DNA of 64,000 nt from Nocardia paucivorans NBRC 100373 (GCF_000308675.1 NZ_BAGE01000053.1:62001-126000), one strand, 5' to 3'; counted from the stretch's first letter, positions 26,355 to 34,889 are shown. The notes: a model not told the origin generated them from the sequence alone. A program made the numbers and translations.

Positions 26355-27335
26355 TCAGGGGGCGGCGTCGTCGAACAGGTCGAGTTGTTCGGGGCCGGTC
26401 GGCGGCACCCGAACCCGAGGTCGGGGGGTGATGCGGCCGGTGAGCGCGCGGACACGGTCGGGGTCGGAGGCCTGCTGTCCGAGCCGTGCGGCGACGACGG
26501 TCGGGGCCAGGCCCTCGCGCAGCATCCGCTGTTCGGCGGTGGCGCGCAATACCCCGGGCGACAGGTTCAGCCCGGCGTCGACACCGATGGTGTGGATCGC
26601 GTCGTCGATGGTGCGGGGAGCCGGGCGACGGTAGGGGGTGGTGTCGGTGAGGAACAGGGCCTCGGGATCGGGGGTGTGGTGCGCGCGAAGCCGCTGCCCA
26701 CGTTCGGCCAGCCACGACACGAGCGCGGCGCGGCTGCCTGGTTGTAGGGGGACGTCGCGGTGGCGGCCGGCGGGGCTGGTGATGGTCAGGGTGCCGGGCC
26801 AGGTGGTGAGGTCGAGCGCTTCCAGGTCGAGGGCGGCGAACTCCCATCTTCGGGGTCCGATGTCGAGCCCGAGGGTGATGAGAGCGAATGCGCGGGCTCC
26901 GCGGCCGGCGGCCGCACGCAGGAGGCGACGCTGTTCGGGTGGGCTCAGGGGGCGTGGTCCGGCGGGGTCGACGGCGGTGTAGGACGCGGTCGGGGCGCCG
27001 AGGCCGAGCCAGTCGTAGAACATGTGCAGGGCAGCGAGGGTGAGGTTCACGGTGCGGTCGGTCATACCGTGTTTTTCCCGAGTGGCCTTCAGGTAGGCGT
27101 CGACCGCCCGCTCACGGCCGTCGGCGCTGTGCAGGGCATCGTCGTGTTCGGGATGGGCGGCGAGCCACCGCAGATAGTGCCCGATCCGTTTGCGGTAGGT
27201 GTCGCGGGATCGGGGCGCCAGGTCGGTGCGGGCGGCCAGGGCGGCGTCGAAACCGTTCAGCGTCGGATCCGTCGCCGCCTCGAAGGAGAACAGGCCCTGT
27301 GTGATGTCCCCGCTGTCCCGGTCTTCGCTGTTCAC
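26355..27335 (-). CDS. Tyrosine-recombinase homologue without catalytic residues, clamp-binding tail
   Basis: A 326-residue protein with the XerC/D layout: a SAM-like core-binding domain (residues about 28-125, LAPRSRDTYRKRIGHYLRWL) and a catalytic-fold domain (about 135-300). The first box keeps an Arg (DIGPRRWEFAALDLEALDL). The second box is SPGVLRATAEQ, where HxxR should be: Arg is kept but the His is Gly. The following LGHxS is LGQQA, and no Tyr nucleophile follows. It should therefore not cleave DNA. The last residues EQLDLFDD match the pentapeptide QL(S/D)LF that docks proteins on the beta sliding clamp (established motif). This suggests a DNA-binding, replication-associated role. The frame is open and undamaged, arguing against a pseudogene. 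Confidence 0.8.
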   Translation of the reverse strand: MNSEDRDSGDITQGLFSFEAATDPTLNGFDAALAARTDLAPRSRDTYRKRIGHYLRWLAAHPEHDDALHSADGRERAVDAYLKATREKHGMTDRTVNLTLAALHMFYDWLGLGAPTASYTAVDPAGPRPLSPPEQRRLLRAAAGRGARAFALITLGLDIGPRRWEFAALDLEALDLTTWPGTLTITSPAGRHRDVPLQPGSRAALVSWLAERGQRLRAHHTPDPEALFLTDTTPYRRPAPRTIDDAIHTIGVDAGLNLSPGVLRATAEQRMLREGLAPTVVAARLGQQASDPDRVRALTGRITPRPRVRVPPTGPEQLDLFDDAAP

Positions 27336-27490
27336 CCCGCATCACCTCCTGCCCTGCGCTGTTTCCCAGCATCGCAGAGACCACCGACATCCAAGCCGCG
27401 CCCTCGGCCTCGGCACCCACCGGAGGGTGTCGTCGGCCGCGGGTTTCTGTGGCCTGTCCGGTGGGTGTGCGCCGGCGCCCGGTCCCGTTC

Positions 27491-28270
27491 TCATTCCGGT
27501 TCGCCGATGGATACGGTCTCCGGTGTTCGGGTGACCGTGATCCCGGACGCCGCCGCGGCCCGCGCGAAGCGGCACGCGTCGTACACCGCGGCGCCACCGG
27601 GGTCGTTGTTGAAATAGACGTGGACATCGCAGGTGTCGGGCCAGGCCGTGGCGAGTCGACGCACCCAGGTCAGCAGGGTCGAGGCGTGGTAGCGAGGCCA
27701 GGGCTCGGCCGATCCGATGTGCAACCGCAGATACCCCCAGTCGGTGGTCCGCCACAGCGGGGTCACCGGTCGTTCCGCGGAATCGGCCCAGCACAGCGCC
27801 GCATCGTTGCGTTCGAGCACGGCGCGGATGTCATCGGCCCACCAGGAGTCGTGACGCGGTTCGACCGCGACCCGCGTCCCGGGTGGGAAACAGCGCAGAC
27901 AGGTGTCCAACAGGGTGGGGTCGGCGCGCAGCGTCGGCGGTAGTTGCAGGAGAACGGGGCCGAGCCGGTCTTGGAGGTTTACGGCCCGACTCATCAGCCT
28001 TTGCACCGGTTCTGCCGGATCGCGGAGGCGTTTGATGTGGGTCAGGAAACGACTGGCCTTCACTGCTATCCGGAAATCCGCGGGTGTTCGGGTGCGCCAC
28101 GCGGTGAAGGTCTCCGGTTCGGGTAGCCGATAGAAGGCGTTGTCGAGTTCGACCGTGGCGAAGGCCGTCGCGTACTGCTCCAACCACAGCCGTTGCGGCA
28201 CCCTGCGCGGATACAGCACCCCACGCCAATCCCGGTACTGCCACCCGGAGGTGCCGACGAACAGGGTCAC
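27491..28270 (-). CDS. DUF72 (YecE-like) family protein
   Basis: A 259-residue TIM-barrel protein of the DUF72 family. Signature pieces: FVGTSGWQYRDWRGVLYP at the start, TVELDNAFYRLP, FRIAVKASRFLTHIKRL, GPVLLQLPP, AVEPRHDSWW and YLRLHIG. The biochemical function of the family is not settled; a link to nucleotide or Fe-S metabolism has been suggested in some genomes. GTG 28270 is the start. Same strand as the neighbouring genes, with gaps of about 150 bases on both sides. Confidence 0.93.
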   Translation of the reverse strand: MTLFVGTSGWQYRDWRGVLYPRRVPQRLWLEQYATAFATVELDNAFYRLPEPETFTAWRTRTPADFRIAVKASRFLTHIKRLRDPAEPVQRLMSRAVNLQDRLGPVLLQLPPTLRADPTLLDTCLRCFPPGTRVAVEPRHDSWWADDIRAVLERNDAALCWADSAERPVTPLWRTTDWGYLRLHIGSAEPWPRYHASTLLTWVRRLATAWPDTCDVHVYFNNDPGGAAVYDACRFARAAAASGITVTRTPETVSIGEPE

Positions 28271-28420
28271 GACCGGCCGTTGTCCCCGCGGCCCGGTGAC
28301 CGCATTCGCCCGAACCTCGCACCGGGGTGCCGGCGCGGCGGTTCGGGGTGTCGAGGGAAAGCCGTCATGGCGGGCGCATACCCGAAAGTCGGGTGACGAT
28401 GCGCCCGTCCCACCGGGGTG

Positions 28421-29038
28421 TCAGGGGCGGATGGCGGCGGTGTCGGATCCGGTCTCGGTGGACTCCGGTTCGGCAGGGATCGCGAACGGTGACCGTGCCG
28501 CGGTCCACATCTCCAGTGCGCCGAAGGCGATCATTCCGCAGCCCGCGAGTGTGGCGAGCATGGCGAGGCTGTCGAACGGGGCGACGGCGACGAGGATGCC
28601 CGCGACCAGTGTCCACAAACCGAACCATTCCTGCCGGCCGCGTCCGGTGAGTTCGTCGTCCTCCCATACGGCGGCGATGGCGTGCGCGATACCGCGGACC
28701 GCCCAGGCCAGGCCGAGCCACATCGCCAGCAACAGCACCCAGTTCCCGCTGCCGAAGCACAGCACCGACGCCACCAACGACACCACACCGGCGACGAACA
28801 GCAGTATTCGCGGCACTCGCCCCAGTCGCCCACCGAAGGCCACCGTCCACAGGGTCACCATGCCGAACAGTAGATACATCCCGAACAGGGCGCCGACCGC
28901 GGTCAGCGTCTTGCCCGGCCAAACGATGATCGCGGTTCCCAACAGGACCGAACAGATCCCCATGGCCATGACCCCCTGCCGCACACCACGACCGAACACC
29001 GGTGCCGGGCCCGTATCCACGTGCTCGTATGTCGACAT
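28421..29038 (-). CDS. HdeD-like (DUF308) membrane protein
   Basis: A 205-residue inner-membrane protein with six hydrophobic segments starting at GVMAMGICSVLLGTAIIVWP and arranged as three hairpins, the pattern of HdeD/DUF308 acid-resistance proteins. Typical repeats are GxxxLLxGxxxLWP at residues 25-40 and GLWTLVAGILVAVAPF near 148. The C-terminal 25 residues are polar and cytoplasmic. Stress-related role is family knowledge, not shown here. Confidence 0.85.
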   Translation of the reverse strand: MSTYEHVDTGPAPVFGRGVRQGVMAMGICSVLLGTAIIVWPGKTLTAVGALFGMYLLFGMVTLWTVAFGGRLGRVPRILLFVAGVVSLVASVLCFGSGNWVLLLAMWLGLAWAVRGIAHAIAAVWEDDELTGRGRQEWFGLWTLVAGILVAVAPFDSLAMLATLAGCGMIAFGALEMWTAARSPFAIPAEPESTETGSDTAAIRP

Positions 29039-29148
29039 AGCGACATGATATGACCGGGGTCGGTGAATTGCCGGGAGATTGCCCGAATAGCGCTGTGGCG
29101 TTGTGATCTGCGGAGCCGCAGAATCGCTGCCGCGATCAGCGGAACCTG

Positions 29149-30261
29149 TCAGGACGCCTCTTCACCGCCGGTGGTCAACAGGGTGTCGAGTTGACGTTCG
29201 GCGCGTTCGGCACGCACCAGGGTCTGCGCCCGCGCCTGTTCCAACGCCTCGATACGGTGCGCCGCCTCCGCGCGCACCTGTTCCACCTGCTCGGCGGCCT
29301 GCGCTCGCGCGGCGGCCAGCTCGGCCGCCGCGGTCTTTCGTAGCTCGTCGAGTTCGGCGCGCACCGCGTCCAATTCGGCTCGGAGTCGGTGCAATTCGGT
29401 GCGTGCCTCCCGCGCCGCCTCGGCGCGTTCGGTCGCCGCCTGTTCGGCTCGCTCCGCGGCGCGGTCGGCGTCGGCGGCGCGTTGCACGGCCAGATCCCGT
29501 TCGGCCACGGCGGTGGCCACCTGCTGTTCCGCCGTGCGTCGGGCCTGCTCGATCTCGGTGTCCGCGCCGCGCCGTATCCGGTCGATCTCCTCGGCGGCGT
29601 GCTGCCGCGCCCGCTGCACTTCTTCGTCGGATTCGTGCCGTATCCGGCGGATCTCGGCCTCGGCGGCGCTGCGGGCGGCGAAGACGTCGTCGGCGGCACG
29701 GGTGGTGACCGCCTCCACCTCACGTAGTGCCTCGTCGCGGGCGGTGTAGGCGGCCGCGGTCCGCGATTCCGCTTCGGCGATGCGGGCTTCGGCGGCCTCC
29801 GCGGCGGCCGCGGCGTCCTCGGCCGCTTCCTCGGCGGTGATCCGCGCCTGTACCGCTTCCCGGCGGTCCTGTTCGGCTGCGGCCGCGGTCATCTCGGCCT
29901 CGGCGATACGTCGGGCGGCGTCGGCCTGTACGGCCTGCACGTGGGCCTCGGCCACCGACGGGTCGGCCAGGGTGGACAGTTCGGCGACAGCGGAATCAAG
30001 GGTGGTGCGCACCTGCTCGGCCAGGTCACGGAATCGGATCAACAGTTCGTCGGCGCGTAACCGGGCCGCCACCACCGGCCCCTTATCCGTCACAGTGACG
30101 TTATCGGTGGGGGTGGGTGCTTCCTGCTGCAACCGTTGCCGTTCCCGCCACGCCCGCCACCGGGTGTGCTCGGGCAGATCACAGTACTCCGACGGGCGGC
30201 CGGGCCCCCCGCCGCGAACGATCGGCCGGGTGCAGCCCGGATAGTTGCAGACATTCGGCAC
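29149..30261 (-). CDS. Zinc-finger, long coiled-coil protein
   Basis: A 370-residue protein starting at GTG 30261. Residues 5-32 form a CCCH site (C5-x4-C10-x16-C27-x4-H32, with CNYPGCTRPI and YCDLPEH), followed by a basic helix WRAWRERQRLQQE. Residues 80-360 are an almost unbroken Ala/Glu/Arg coiled coil (heptads such as ARRIAEAEMTAAAAEQDRRE), comparable in style to KfrA-type plasmid proteins or to MukB/SMC arms but without a head domain. No membrane segment. It looks like a DNA- or protein-scaffolding factor. The frame extends upstream to 30396, but the zinc motif and spacing favour 30261. Divergent from the next gene with a 133-bp shared region. Confidence 0.75.
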   Translation of the reverse strand: MPNVCNYPGCTRPIVRGGGPGRPSEYCDLPEHTRWRAWRERQRLQQEAPTPTDNVTVTDKGPVVAARLRADELLIRFRDLAEQVRTTLDSAVAELSTLADPSVAEAHVQAVQADAARRIAEAEMTAAAAEQDRREAVQARITAEEAAEDAAAAAEAAEARIAEAESRTAAAYTARDEALREVEAVTTRAADDVFAARSAAEAEIRRIRHESDEEVQRARQHAAEEIDRIRRGADTEIEQARRTAEQQVATAVAERDLAVQRAADADRAAERAEQAATERAEAAREARTELHRLRAELDAVRAELDELRKTAAAELAAARAQAAEQVEQVRAEAAHRIEALEQARAQTLVRAERAERQLDTLLTTGGEEAS

Positions 30262-30394
30262 CGCAGAATCGTAATACCCACCCCACCTCCGGCGAAGAAC
30301 CACCACGGGACGCATCCGACCGGATCGCCGTCCACCACACCGGAACACGCCGAGTACCCTCATCCCTCGGATCGGCGGCATGTGAAAGGGATCC

Positions 30395-30835
30395 ATGGAT
30401 CTGGAGGCGTACTACGCGGAAAATCGACGGCGTCAAAAGATCGCGAGCCGAGAGTTCGACGCACGTACGCACGGATGGCGGTTTCGGGTCTCACCGATCG
30501 CTCAGAGCTGGGCGGCCGGACGATCGGTGTCGGTGCGATCGGTGGTGCAGTTCGTCACCCACGCCGACGCCGACGGAATACTGGTCCCCCCGGAACCGGG
30601 ACAGATCCGGTGGGCATACAGCACCAGGGACCGGGAGACCGAGATCACCACCGGCATCGGATTCGGATTCTGGCCCGACAACGCCGAATACCTGGTGGTT
30701 TTCGCCGCCAAACCCATCGCCTACACCGAGATCGCGTCCATGTCGGGCCCAGAGCTGCTGGCGCGGGTGGCCGACAGTTTCATCGGCGCTCGCCCCCATG
30801 TCGAACAGGCGCCGGCGAACTGGATATCGGATTGA
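30395..30835 (+). CDS. Conserved hypothetical protein
   Basis: A 146-residue soluble protein beginning MDLEAYYAENRRRQKIASRE, with FVTHADADGILVPPEPGQIR then WAYSTRDRE, and a C-terminal acidic helix. It has balanced amino acid composition and GC-biased third positions, so it is a real gene. It starts 133 bases from the divergent zinc-finger coiled-coil gene and may share its regulation. The family is not recognised. Confidence 0.7.
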   Translation: MDLEAYYAENRRRQKIASREFDARTHGWRFRVSPIAQSWAAGRSVSVRSVVQFVTHADADGILVPPEPGQIRWAYSTRDRETEITTGIGFGFWPDNAEYLVVFAAKPIAYTEIASMSGPELLARVADSFIGARPHVEQAPANWISD

Positions 30836-30977
30836 CCGAACGAACCCCACCGGAAGGGGCACCCCGAAGACGCCGGAAACCTGCCGCCCGGTGAGGAACA
30901 GGGCGCGTGGTTCGAGGTCCAGGGACCGGCCACACTCACCAACCGTGGCAGGTTCCCGGCGTATTCGGGTCGACCCC

Positions 30978-31490
30978 CTACAGATCCCGCGCCCAGTTCT
31001 GGCCGACCAGATCACGACCGAAGCTGTGGTGTTCGGCCTGGTCGACCAACTCGAAACCGTGGCCCACATAGATGCGCCGCGCCGCGGTGAGTACATCGTT
31101 GGTCCACAATGTGATCCGACGATAGCCGGCGGCGCGGGCGAAATCCAGGCAGGTCGACACCAAACGCTGCCCCACACCCAGCCCTCGAACCTTCGGATGC
31201 ACCAGCAACAGACGCAGTTGGGCCGTGTCGTCCCCGGCGCGCACGCAGAAAACGCACCCCATCCGCCGCCCGCCCGATTCGGCGATCCAGGCCGCTTCCC
31301 GTGACCGCTCGGACCCGGCGGTGTATTCGGCGACAATCCTTGCCACCAGCGCTTCGAAACTCGTATCCCACCCGAATTCCTCGGCATAGATCTCACCGTG
31401 GGCCTGCACCACCCAGCCCAGATCCCCCGGTTTGCCGAGCGCGCGGACCGCTACCGTCCCCTCGCCGGCGTCGATATGTGTACCGGTCAT
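30978..31490 (-). CDS. GNAT family N-acetyltransferase
   Basis: A 170-residue GNAT acetyltransferase. Motif A is present: LRLLLVHPKVRGLGVGQRLV contains the RGxGxG/A acetyl-CoA pyrophosphate loop, followed by CLDFARAAGYRRITLWTN and RRIYVGHGFELVD. ATG 31490 is preferred over the longer frame because GGAGGG lies five bases upstream. Possibly the second half of a MarR-GNAT fusion family, since the start GTVAVRALGKPGDLGWVVQAH resembles the junction sequence of those proteins. Divergent from the TetR gene and probably controlled by it through the shared palindrome. Substrate unknown. Confidence 0.9.
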   Translation of the reverse strand: MTGTHIDAGEGTVAVRALGKPGDLGWVVQAHGEIYAEEFGWDTSFEALVARIVAEYTAGSERSREAAWIAESGGRRMGCVFCVRAGDDTAQLRLLLVHPKVRGLGVGQRLVSTCLDFARAAGYRRITLWTNDVLTAARRIYVGHGFELVDQAEHHSFGRDLVGQNWARDL

Positions 31491-31529
31491 GACCGCCCTC
31501 CTCACCACACTGTCCCTGCGATACGCTGA

Positions 31530-31551
31530 CACTGAAACAATCGTTTCAGTG
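31530..31551. promoter_or_regulatory. TetR operator between GNAT and TetR genes
   Basis: CACTGAAAC (31530-31538) and GTTTCAGTG (31543-31551) form a perfect 9-bp inverted repeat with a 4-base centre. It lies 16 bases before the TetR start and 40 bases before the GNAT start, a position from which one TetR dimer pair could block both promoters. Confidence 0.75.
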
Positions 31552-31567
31552 AGGAAAGGGTGCACCC

Positions 31568-32167
31568 GTGACCGAGCCGACCGCAAGCCCTTCCGCCCGC
31601 CGAACCGAACTACTCGACGCCGCCTACCGGTACGCGCTCACCCACGGCCTTTCGGATGTGTCACTGCGACCCTTGGCGAAGGCGATCGGCTCCAGCCCAC
31701 GCGTACTGCTGTATCTGTTCGGCAGCAAAGAAGGATTGATACGCGCGTTGCTCGCACGCGCCCGTTCCGCAGAACTCGAACTGCTCGCCGATCCCGCTCT
31801 CGCATCACCGAGCGACATCGCGCCCGACGCCGATCGACTGACGTCGGTCGCCGAGCGACTGTGGACCTGGCTCGCCGCCGACGAGCACCGAGCCCTGCTC
31901 CGGCTGTGGCTGGAGGTATACACTCGCTCCCTGGTCGACCCTGACGGTCCCTGGGCGGGTTTCGCGCAACAAACCGTTCAGGACTGGCTCGACATCCTCG
32001 CCGCCGCGCAGCCCGAGCACATCAGGAACACCGATGACGGGCGCGCCCGCCGCACCCGGATACTGGCCCTGCTGCGGGGCGCGTTGCTCGACCTACTCGC
32101 CACCGGCGACCTCGAGCGCACGAGCGCGGCGATGCGACACCGTCTCGACGATCCGGGGCCGTCCTGA
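31568..32167 (+). CDS. TetR/AcrR family repressor
   Basis: A 199-residue TetR regulator. Helix-turn-helix at residues 13-58 (TELLDAAYRYALTHGLSDVS, LAKAIGSSPRVLLYLFGSKE), followed by a helical ligand domain rich in Trp/Leu (LWTWLAADEHRALLRLWLEV). GTG 31568 follows AAAGG. It likely represses the divergent GNAT gene and itself through the palindrome at 31530-31551. Ligand unknown. Confidence 0.92.
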   Translation: MTEPTASPSARRTELLDAAYRYALTHGLSDVSLRPLAKAIGSSPRVLLYLFGSKEGLIRALLARARSAELELLADPALASPSDIAPDADRLTSVAERLWTWLAADEHRALLRLWLEVYTRSLVDPDGPWAGFAQQTVQDWLDILAAAQPEHIRNTDDGRARRTRILALLRGALLDLLATGDLERTSAAMRHRLDDPGPS

Positions 32168-32263
32168 AACCATGGCAACGGATCCACCACATTCGGTGAA
32201 GGGATGTCGGAAAACATCATTCGGGCGTCGACGGCTGGAGCGCTTCGCGACGAGGCCACCACC

Positions 32264-33053
32264 ATGAACTCCGTGACCGAACACGACATCGACAGAATCG
32301 ACCACTCCGTTCTCTACACCACGGATATGGACGCCACCGCGGCGACGTACGAATCGCTCGGCTTCACTCTGACTCCCCTGTCTCTACACAAGGGCTCCGC
32401 CCGTCCCGGTGGGGAACGAACCCCGATGGGCGCCGGAAACCGGTGCGCCCTGTTCGGCCGGAACTACCTGGAAATACTGGGACGGTCCGGTCGACCCGTG
32501 GAACATCCGCCCGTTGATCGCCCAATACGAAGGCCTGCACGGCTGCTCGTTCGGCTGCGACGATGTCGAGACCGCCGAACAGCGACTGCGCACGGCAGGG
32601 TTGTCGTCGAGCGGAATCCTTCCCCTGCAGCGGGAGGTGGAGACCTCCGACGGGGTTGCGACGGCGCGGTTCCAGGCGGTCCACCTCGACCGTGCGCTCA
32701 CCCCCGAAGGACTGATCCACATCGCGCACCACCTGACGCCGGAACTGATCCACCAGCCCCGATACCCGAACCACGCCAACGGTGTCTCCCACCTGCGCAG
32801 TGTGCTGTTGGTGGTGGACGATACCGATCTGGAGGCCACCGTCGACCGCTATGACCGCATACTGTGTTCCGAACCGGTCGCCTGGGGTCCGCTGCGCATC
32901 CTGGACCTGCCGGTAGGCCGGATGGAGGTCGTCGCGGTCTCCGCTTTCGGCGCGGTGCTTCCCGGTGAGACGGTACGCGCGTTGCCCTACCTGGCGGGCC
33001 GGACCGTGCAGCTCACGGGCCGGGGTCGGTCGCCGGTCAGTATCCGACGGTGA
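32264..33053 (+). pseudogene. VOC/glyoxalase-like domain protein with one frameshift
   Basis: The first frame (ATG 32264) encodes the start of a Glyoxalase_3-type protein: DRIDHSVLYTTDMDATAATY, ESLGFTLTPLSLHKGSA, GGERTPMGAGNRCALFGRNY then LEILG. The family then continues in another frame: VDPWNIRPLIAQYEGLHGCS, DVETAEQRL, HHLTPELIHQPRYPNHANG and so on to 33053. A one-base shift near 32480-32490 joins them. Apart from this the gene is full length, so it is either recently inactivated or a sequencing error. Its end overlaps the convergent NAD(P)H-binding gene by 17 bases. Confidence 0.8.
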
Positions 33054-33735
33054 AGCGGCGTTGGACGAATCGGGGGAGTTCCGCTTCGTCGATCAGCGCC
33101 ACGGCGGCGTCCTCCATGGAGATGCGGCTGCGGCCGGCGGCGTCGACGATCTGCCGGTCGGTGCCGATCCGGAAACGGCCGGTACGTTCGCCCGGTGCGA
33201 TCTCGGCGGCCGGACTGAAGTAGGTCCAGTGACGGTTGGAGGTGCGCAGCACGTTCAGGGCCTCCCGATGCCCGTGAACGGCGACAGCGTATTCGCGTGG
33301 TATGCCGATACGTTCGAGGGAATCCTCGAGATCGGGGGCGTCGGCGGCCACCAGTCCCGGTTCGCGTTCCAGGCTGCCCGCGCCGCCCACGACGATCAGA
33401 CGGGTGCGCGGGTGGGTGGCGAGAGCGCGCAGCAGTGATCGTGCGGCGGTGGCGTAGACGGTGGGGTCGGCGATCGAGCGGGCGACGGTGTCGTCGAAAT
33501 CCCTTGCGGCATTGCCGGGTTGGTAGCAGCTGACGAGAACGTCGAGGCCGGGAAGGGCGGCGGCGACCGCGGTGCTGTCGAAGATGTCGAGGGTTTTCCA
33601 GGTCAGGTTCGGGTGGGTGGTCTCGGCCCGGTCGAGGTCGCGGGTGAAAGCGATGACGTGGTGGCCGCGGTCGAGGGCTTCGGTGACCACCCGACTGCCG
33701 ATTCTGCCGGTCGCCCCGACGACTCCGATGAACAT
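33037..33735 (-). CDS. NAD(P)H-binding oxidoreductase (atypical SDR/NmrA-like)
   Basis: A 232-residue Rossmann protein. The N-terminal MFIGVVGATGRIGSRVVTEA is the GxxGxxG dinucleotide loop of atypical SDRs. TLDIFDSTAVAAALPGLDVL and RLIVVGGAGSLE follow, with HREALNVLRTSNRHWTYFSP in the place of the catalytic region. The family contains NAD(P)H-dependent quinone-sensing and reductase proteins. AGGAG lies seven bases before ATG 33735. Divergent from the TetR gene at 33833, with which it shares an inverted-repeat promoter region. Confidence 0.9.
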   Translation of the reverse strand: MFIGVVGATGRIGSRVVTEALDRGHHVIAFTRDLDRAETTHPNLTWKTLDIFDSTAVAAALPGLDVLVSCYQPGNAARDFDDTVARSIADPTVYATAARSLLRALATHPRTRLIVVGGAGSLEREPGLVAADAPDLEDSLERIGIPREYAVAVHGHREALNVLRTSNRHWTYFSPAAEIAPGERTGRFRIGTDRQIVDAAGRSRISMEDAAVALIDEAELPRFVQRRFTVGY

Positions 33736-33761
33736 GTGTGCTCCTTCACGAATTGGCGCGT

Positions 33762-33814
33762 CGTGAGAAAACTATACGGCGTGAAGTTTTTATGCAACGC
33801 GCAATTTTCTCACG
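33762..33814. promoter_or_regulatory. Split inverted repeat between SDR and TetR genes
   Basis: CGTGAGAAAA (33762-33771) and TTTTCTCACG (33805-33814) are exact inverted copies 33 bases apart. TATAGT (minus strand, 33772-33777) lies beside the first arm and is a plausible -10 box for the SDR gene. The two half sites suggest a pair of TetR dimers or a looped operator. Confidence 0.6.
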
Positions 33815-33832
33815 CCTATGTAGGATGTCGTG

Positions 33833-34567
33833 ATGACCACCGTGCCCCCCACCAGGCGTGAGCGCCGCCGGATCGAGACGATCTCCGAGATCAAAGAGGT
33901 CGCCCTCCGACTAATGGCCACAGGCGGACCCGGTGCCATCACCCTGCGTTCCATCGCCCGCGAGATGGGAATGACGCCCAACGCCGTCTACAGCTACTTC
34001 CCCACCCGGGACGACCTGATCACCGTCCTGATCCGCGAGGTGTACGGCGAACTGGCCGACCGGGTACTCGCCGCCCGGGACGCCTGCCCGCCCGCCGACG
34101 TGGCCGGCCGGATCATGGCGTGGGCGTGCGCCTTCCGGGAATGGTCGCTGGCGAACCCGGAAGGGTTCCGACTCGTTTACGGCGACCCGGTACCCGGATA
34201 TCGACCGCCCGCAGGCGGTGCGGCGCCCGAAGCCGAGCATCGCGTATGCGCCGGCCTGACCGAACTCGCCGCCGCCGCCTGGCCTACCGCCGAACCTCTG
34301 TACACGGATTACGGCTTCGAATGGACGGATTTCGACACCGCCCTGGCCGGCCGGTTCCGCGCGGAGTTCCCCGAGCTGCCACCTGCGGTCATAGCAGTCG
34401 CGCTGCGCATCTGGGGACATCTCCACGGGCTGGTCGCCCTGGAGATCCGCGGGAACCTGGGCGCGCAGACCAGCAACCCCGAAAAGCTCTACCGCAACGA
34501 GGTGAACGCGCTGCTCCGCTCCTTCGGACTGACGCCCCTCAGCACCCCGGCGGAAGTGACGAAGTAG
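33833..34567 (+). CDS. TetR/AcrR family regulator with WHG-type C-terminus
   Basis: A 244-residue TetR regulator. Residues 18-62 hold the helix-turn-helix (IKEVALRLMATGGPGAITLR, REMGMTPNAVYSYFPTRDDL). The C-terminal domain ends IWGHLHGLVALEIRGNL, the WHG motif that defines TetR_C_13. ATG 33833 follows AGGA; GTG 33830 is also possible. Probably represses the divergent SDR gene. Confidence 0.92.
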   Translation: MTTVPPTRRERRRIETISEIKEVALRLMATGGPGAITLRSIAREMGMTPNAVYSYFPTRDDLITVLIREVYGELADRVLAARDACPPADVAGRIMAWACAFREWSLANPEGFRLVYGDPVPGYRPPAGGAAPEAEHRVCAGLTELAAAAWPTAEPLYTDYGFEWTDFDTALAGRFRAEFPELPPAVIAVALRIWGHLHGLVALEIRGNLGAQTSNPEKLYRNEVNALLRSFGLTPLSTPAEVTK

Positions 34568-34666
34568 CCTCGACTGACGGTGACGGCCGGTTCGAGTCGC
34601 GAGATACCACGTCCGGTCGTGTCGGGAGTCGAGGAGTAAATCCGCCCGATCCGGCACCAAGGAGTT

Positions 34667-34693
34667 CGGCAGATAGCCGCACACTATCTGCCG
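34667..34693. repeat. Perfect hairpin next to an integrase remnant
   Basis: CGGCAGATAG (34667-34676) and CTATCTGCCG (34684-34693) are exact inverted repeats around a 7-base centre. It is followed by TAAAA rather than a T tract, and it lies 47 bases before the integrase remnant. It may be a terminator for the TetR gene or an old recombination site. Confidence 0.5.
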
Positions 34694-34739
34694 TAAAACT
34701 GCGGGTCGTGCCGGTACGATGACAATGGCGTGAGGCCCG

Positions 34740-34889
34740 TTCACGTTGCACCAACTGCGCCACTCCCGGCTCACCCACGCCGCCGAGAGTGGCGCGTCCA
34801 CATTGATGCCGGTGGCGTTGTCCGGGCACACCTCGGTGCGCAGCCTGACCAAGTACGCGAAGGTGTCGGCAGAGACCTCGGGGCGTTGA
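34740..34889 (+). pseudogene. C-terminal fragment of a site-specific tyrosine integrase
   Basis: Fifty codons ending in TGA encode FTLHQLRHSRLTHAAESGAS, then MPVALSGHTSVRSLTKYAKV and SAETSGR. This contains HxLRHS, the SGHTS box and the YA of the nucleophile Tyr, exactly the end of plasmid/phage-type integrases. No upstream part is present: the frame is interrupted before 34740, so this is a relic. Confidence 0.85.

Noticed and set aside
28140..29048. 302-codon plus-strand frame opposite DUF72 and HdeD genes
   Set aside because: Ser/Thr/Pro-rich low-complexity antisense product; both genes on the minus strand have clear family motifs.
34590..34605. GGTTCGAGTCG resembling a tRNA T-arm near the integrase relic
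   Set aside because: No matching anticodon arm or acceptor stem was found around it.
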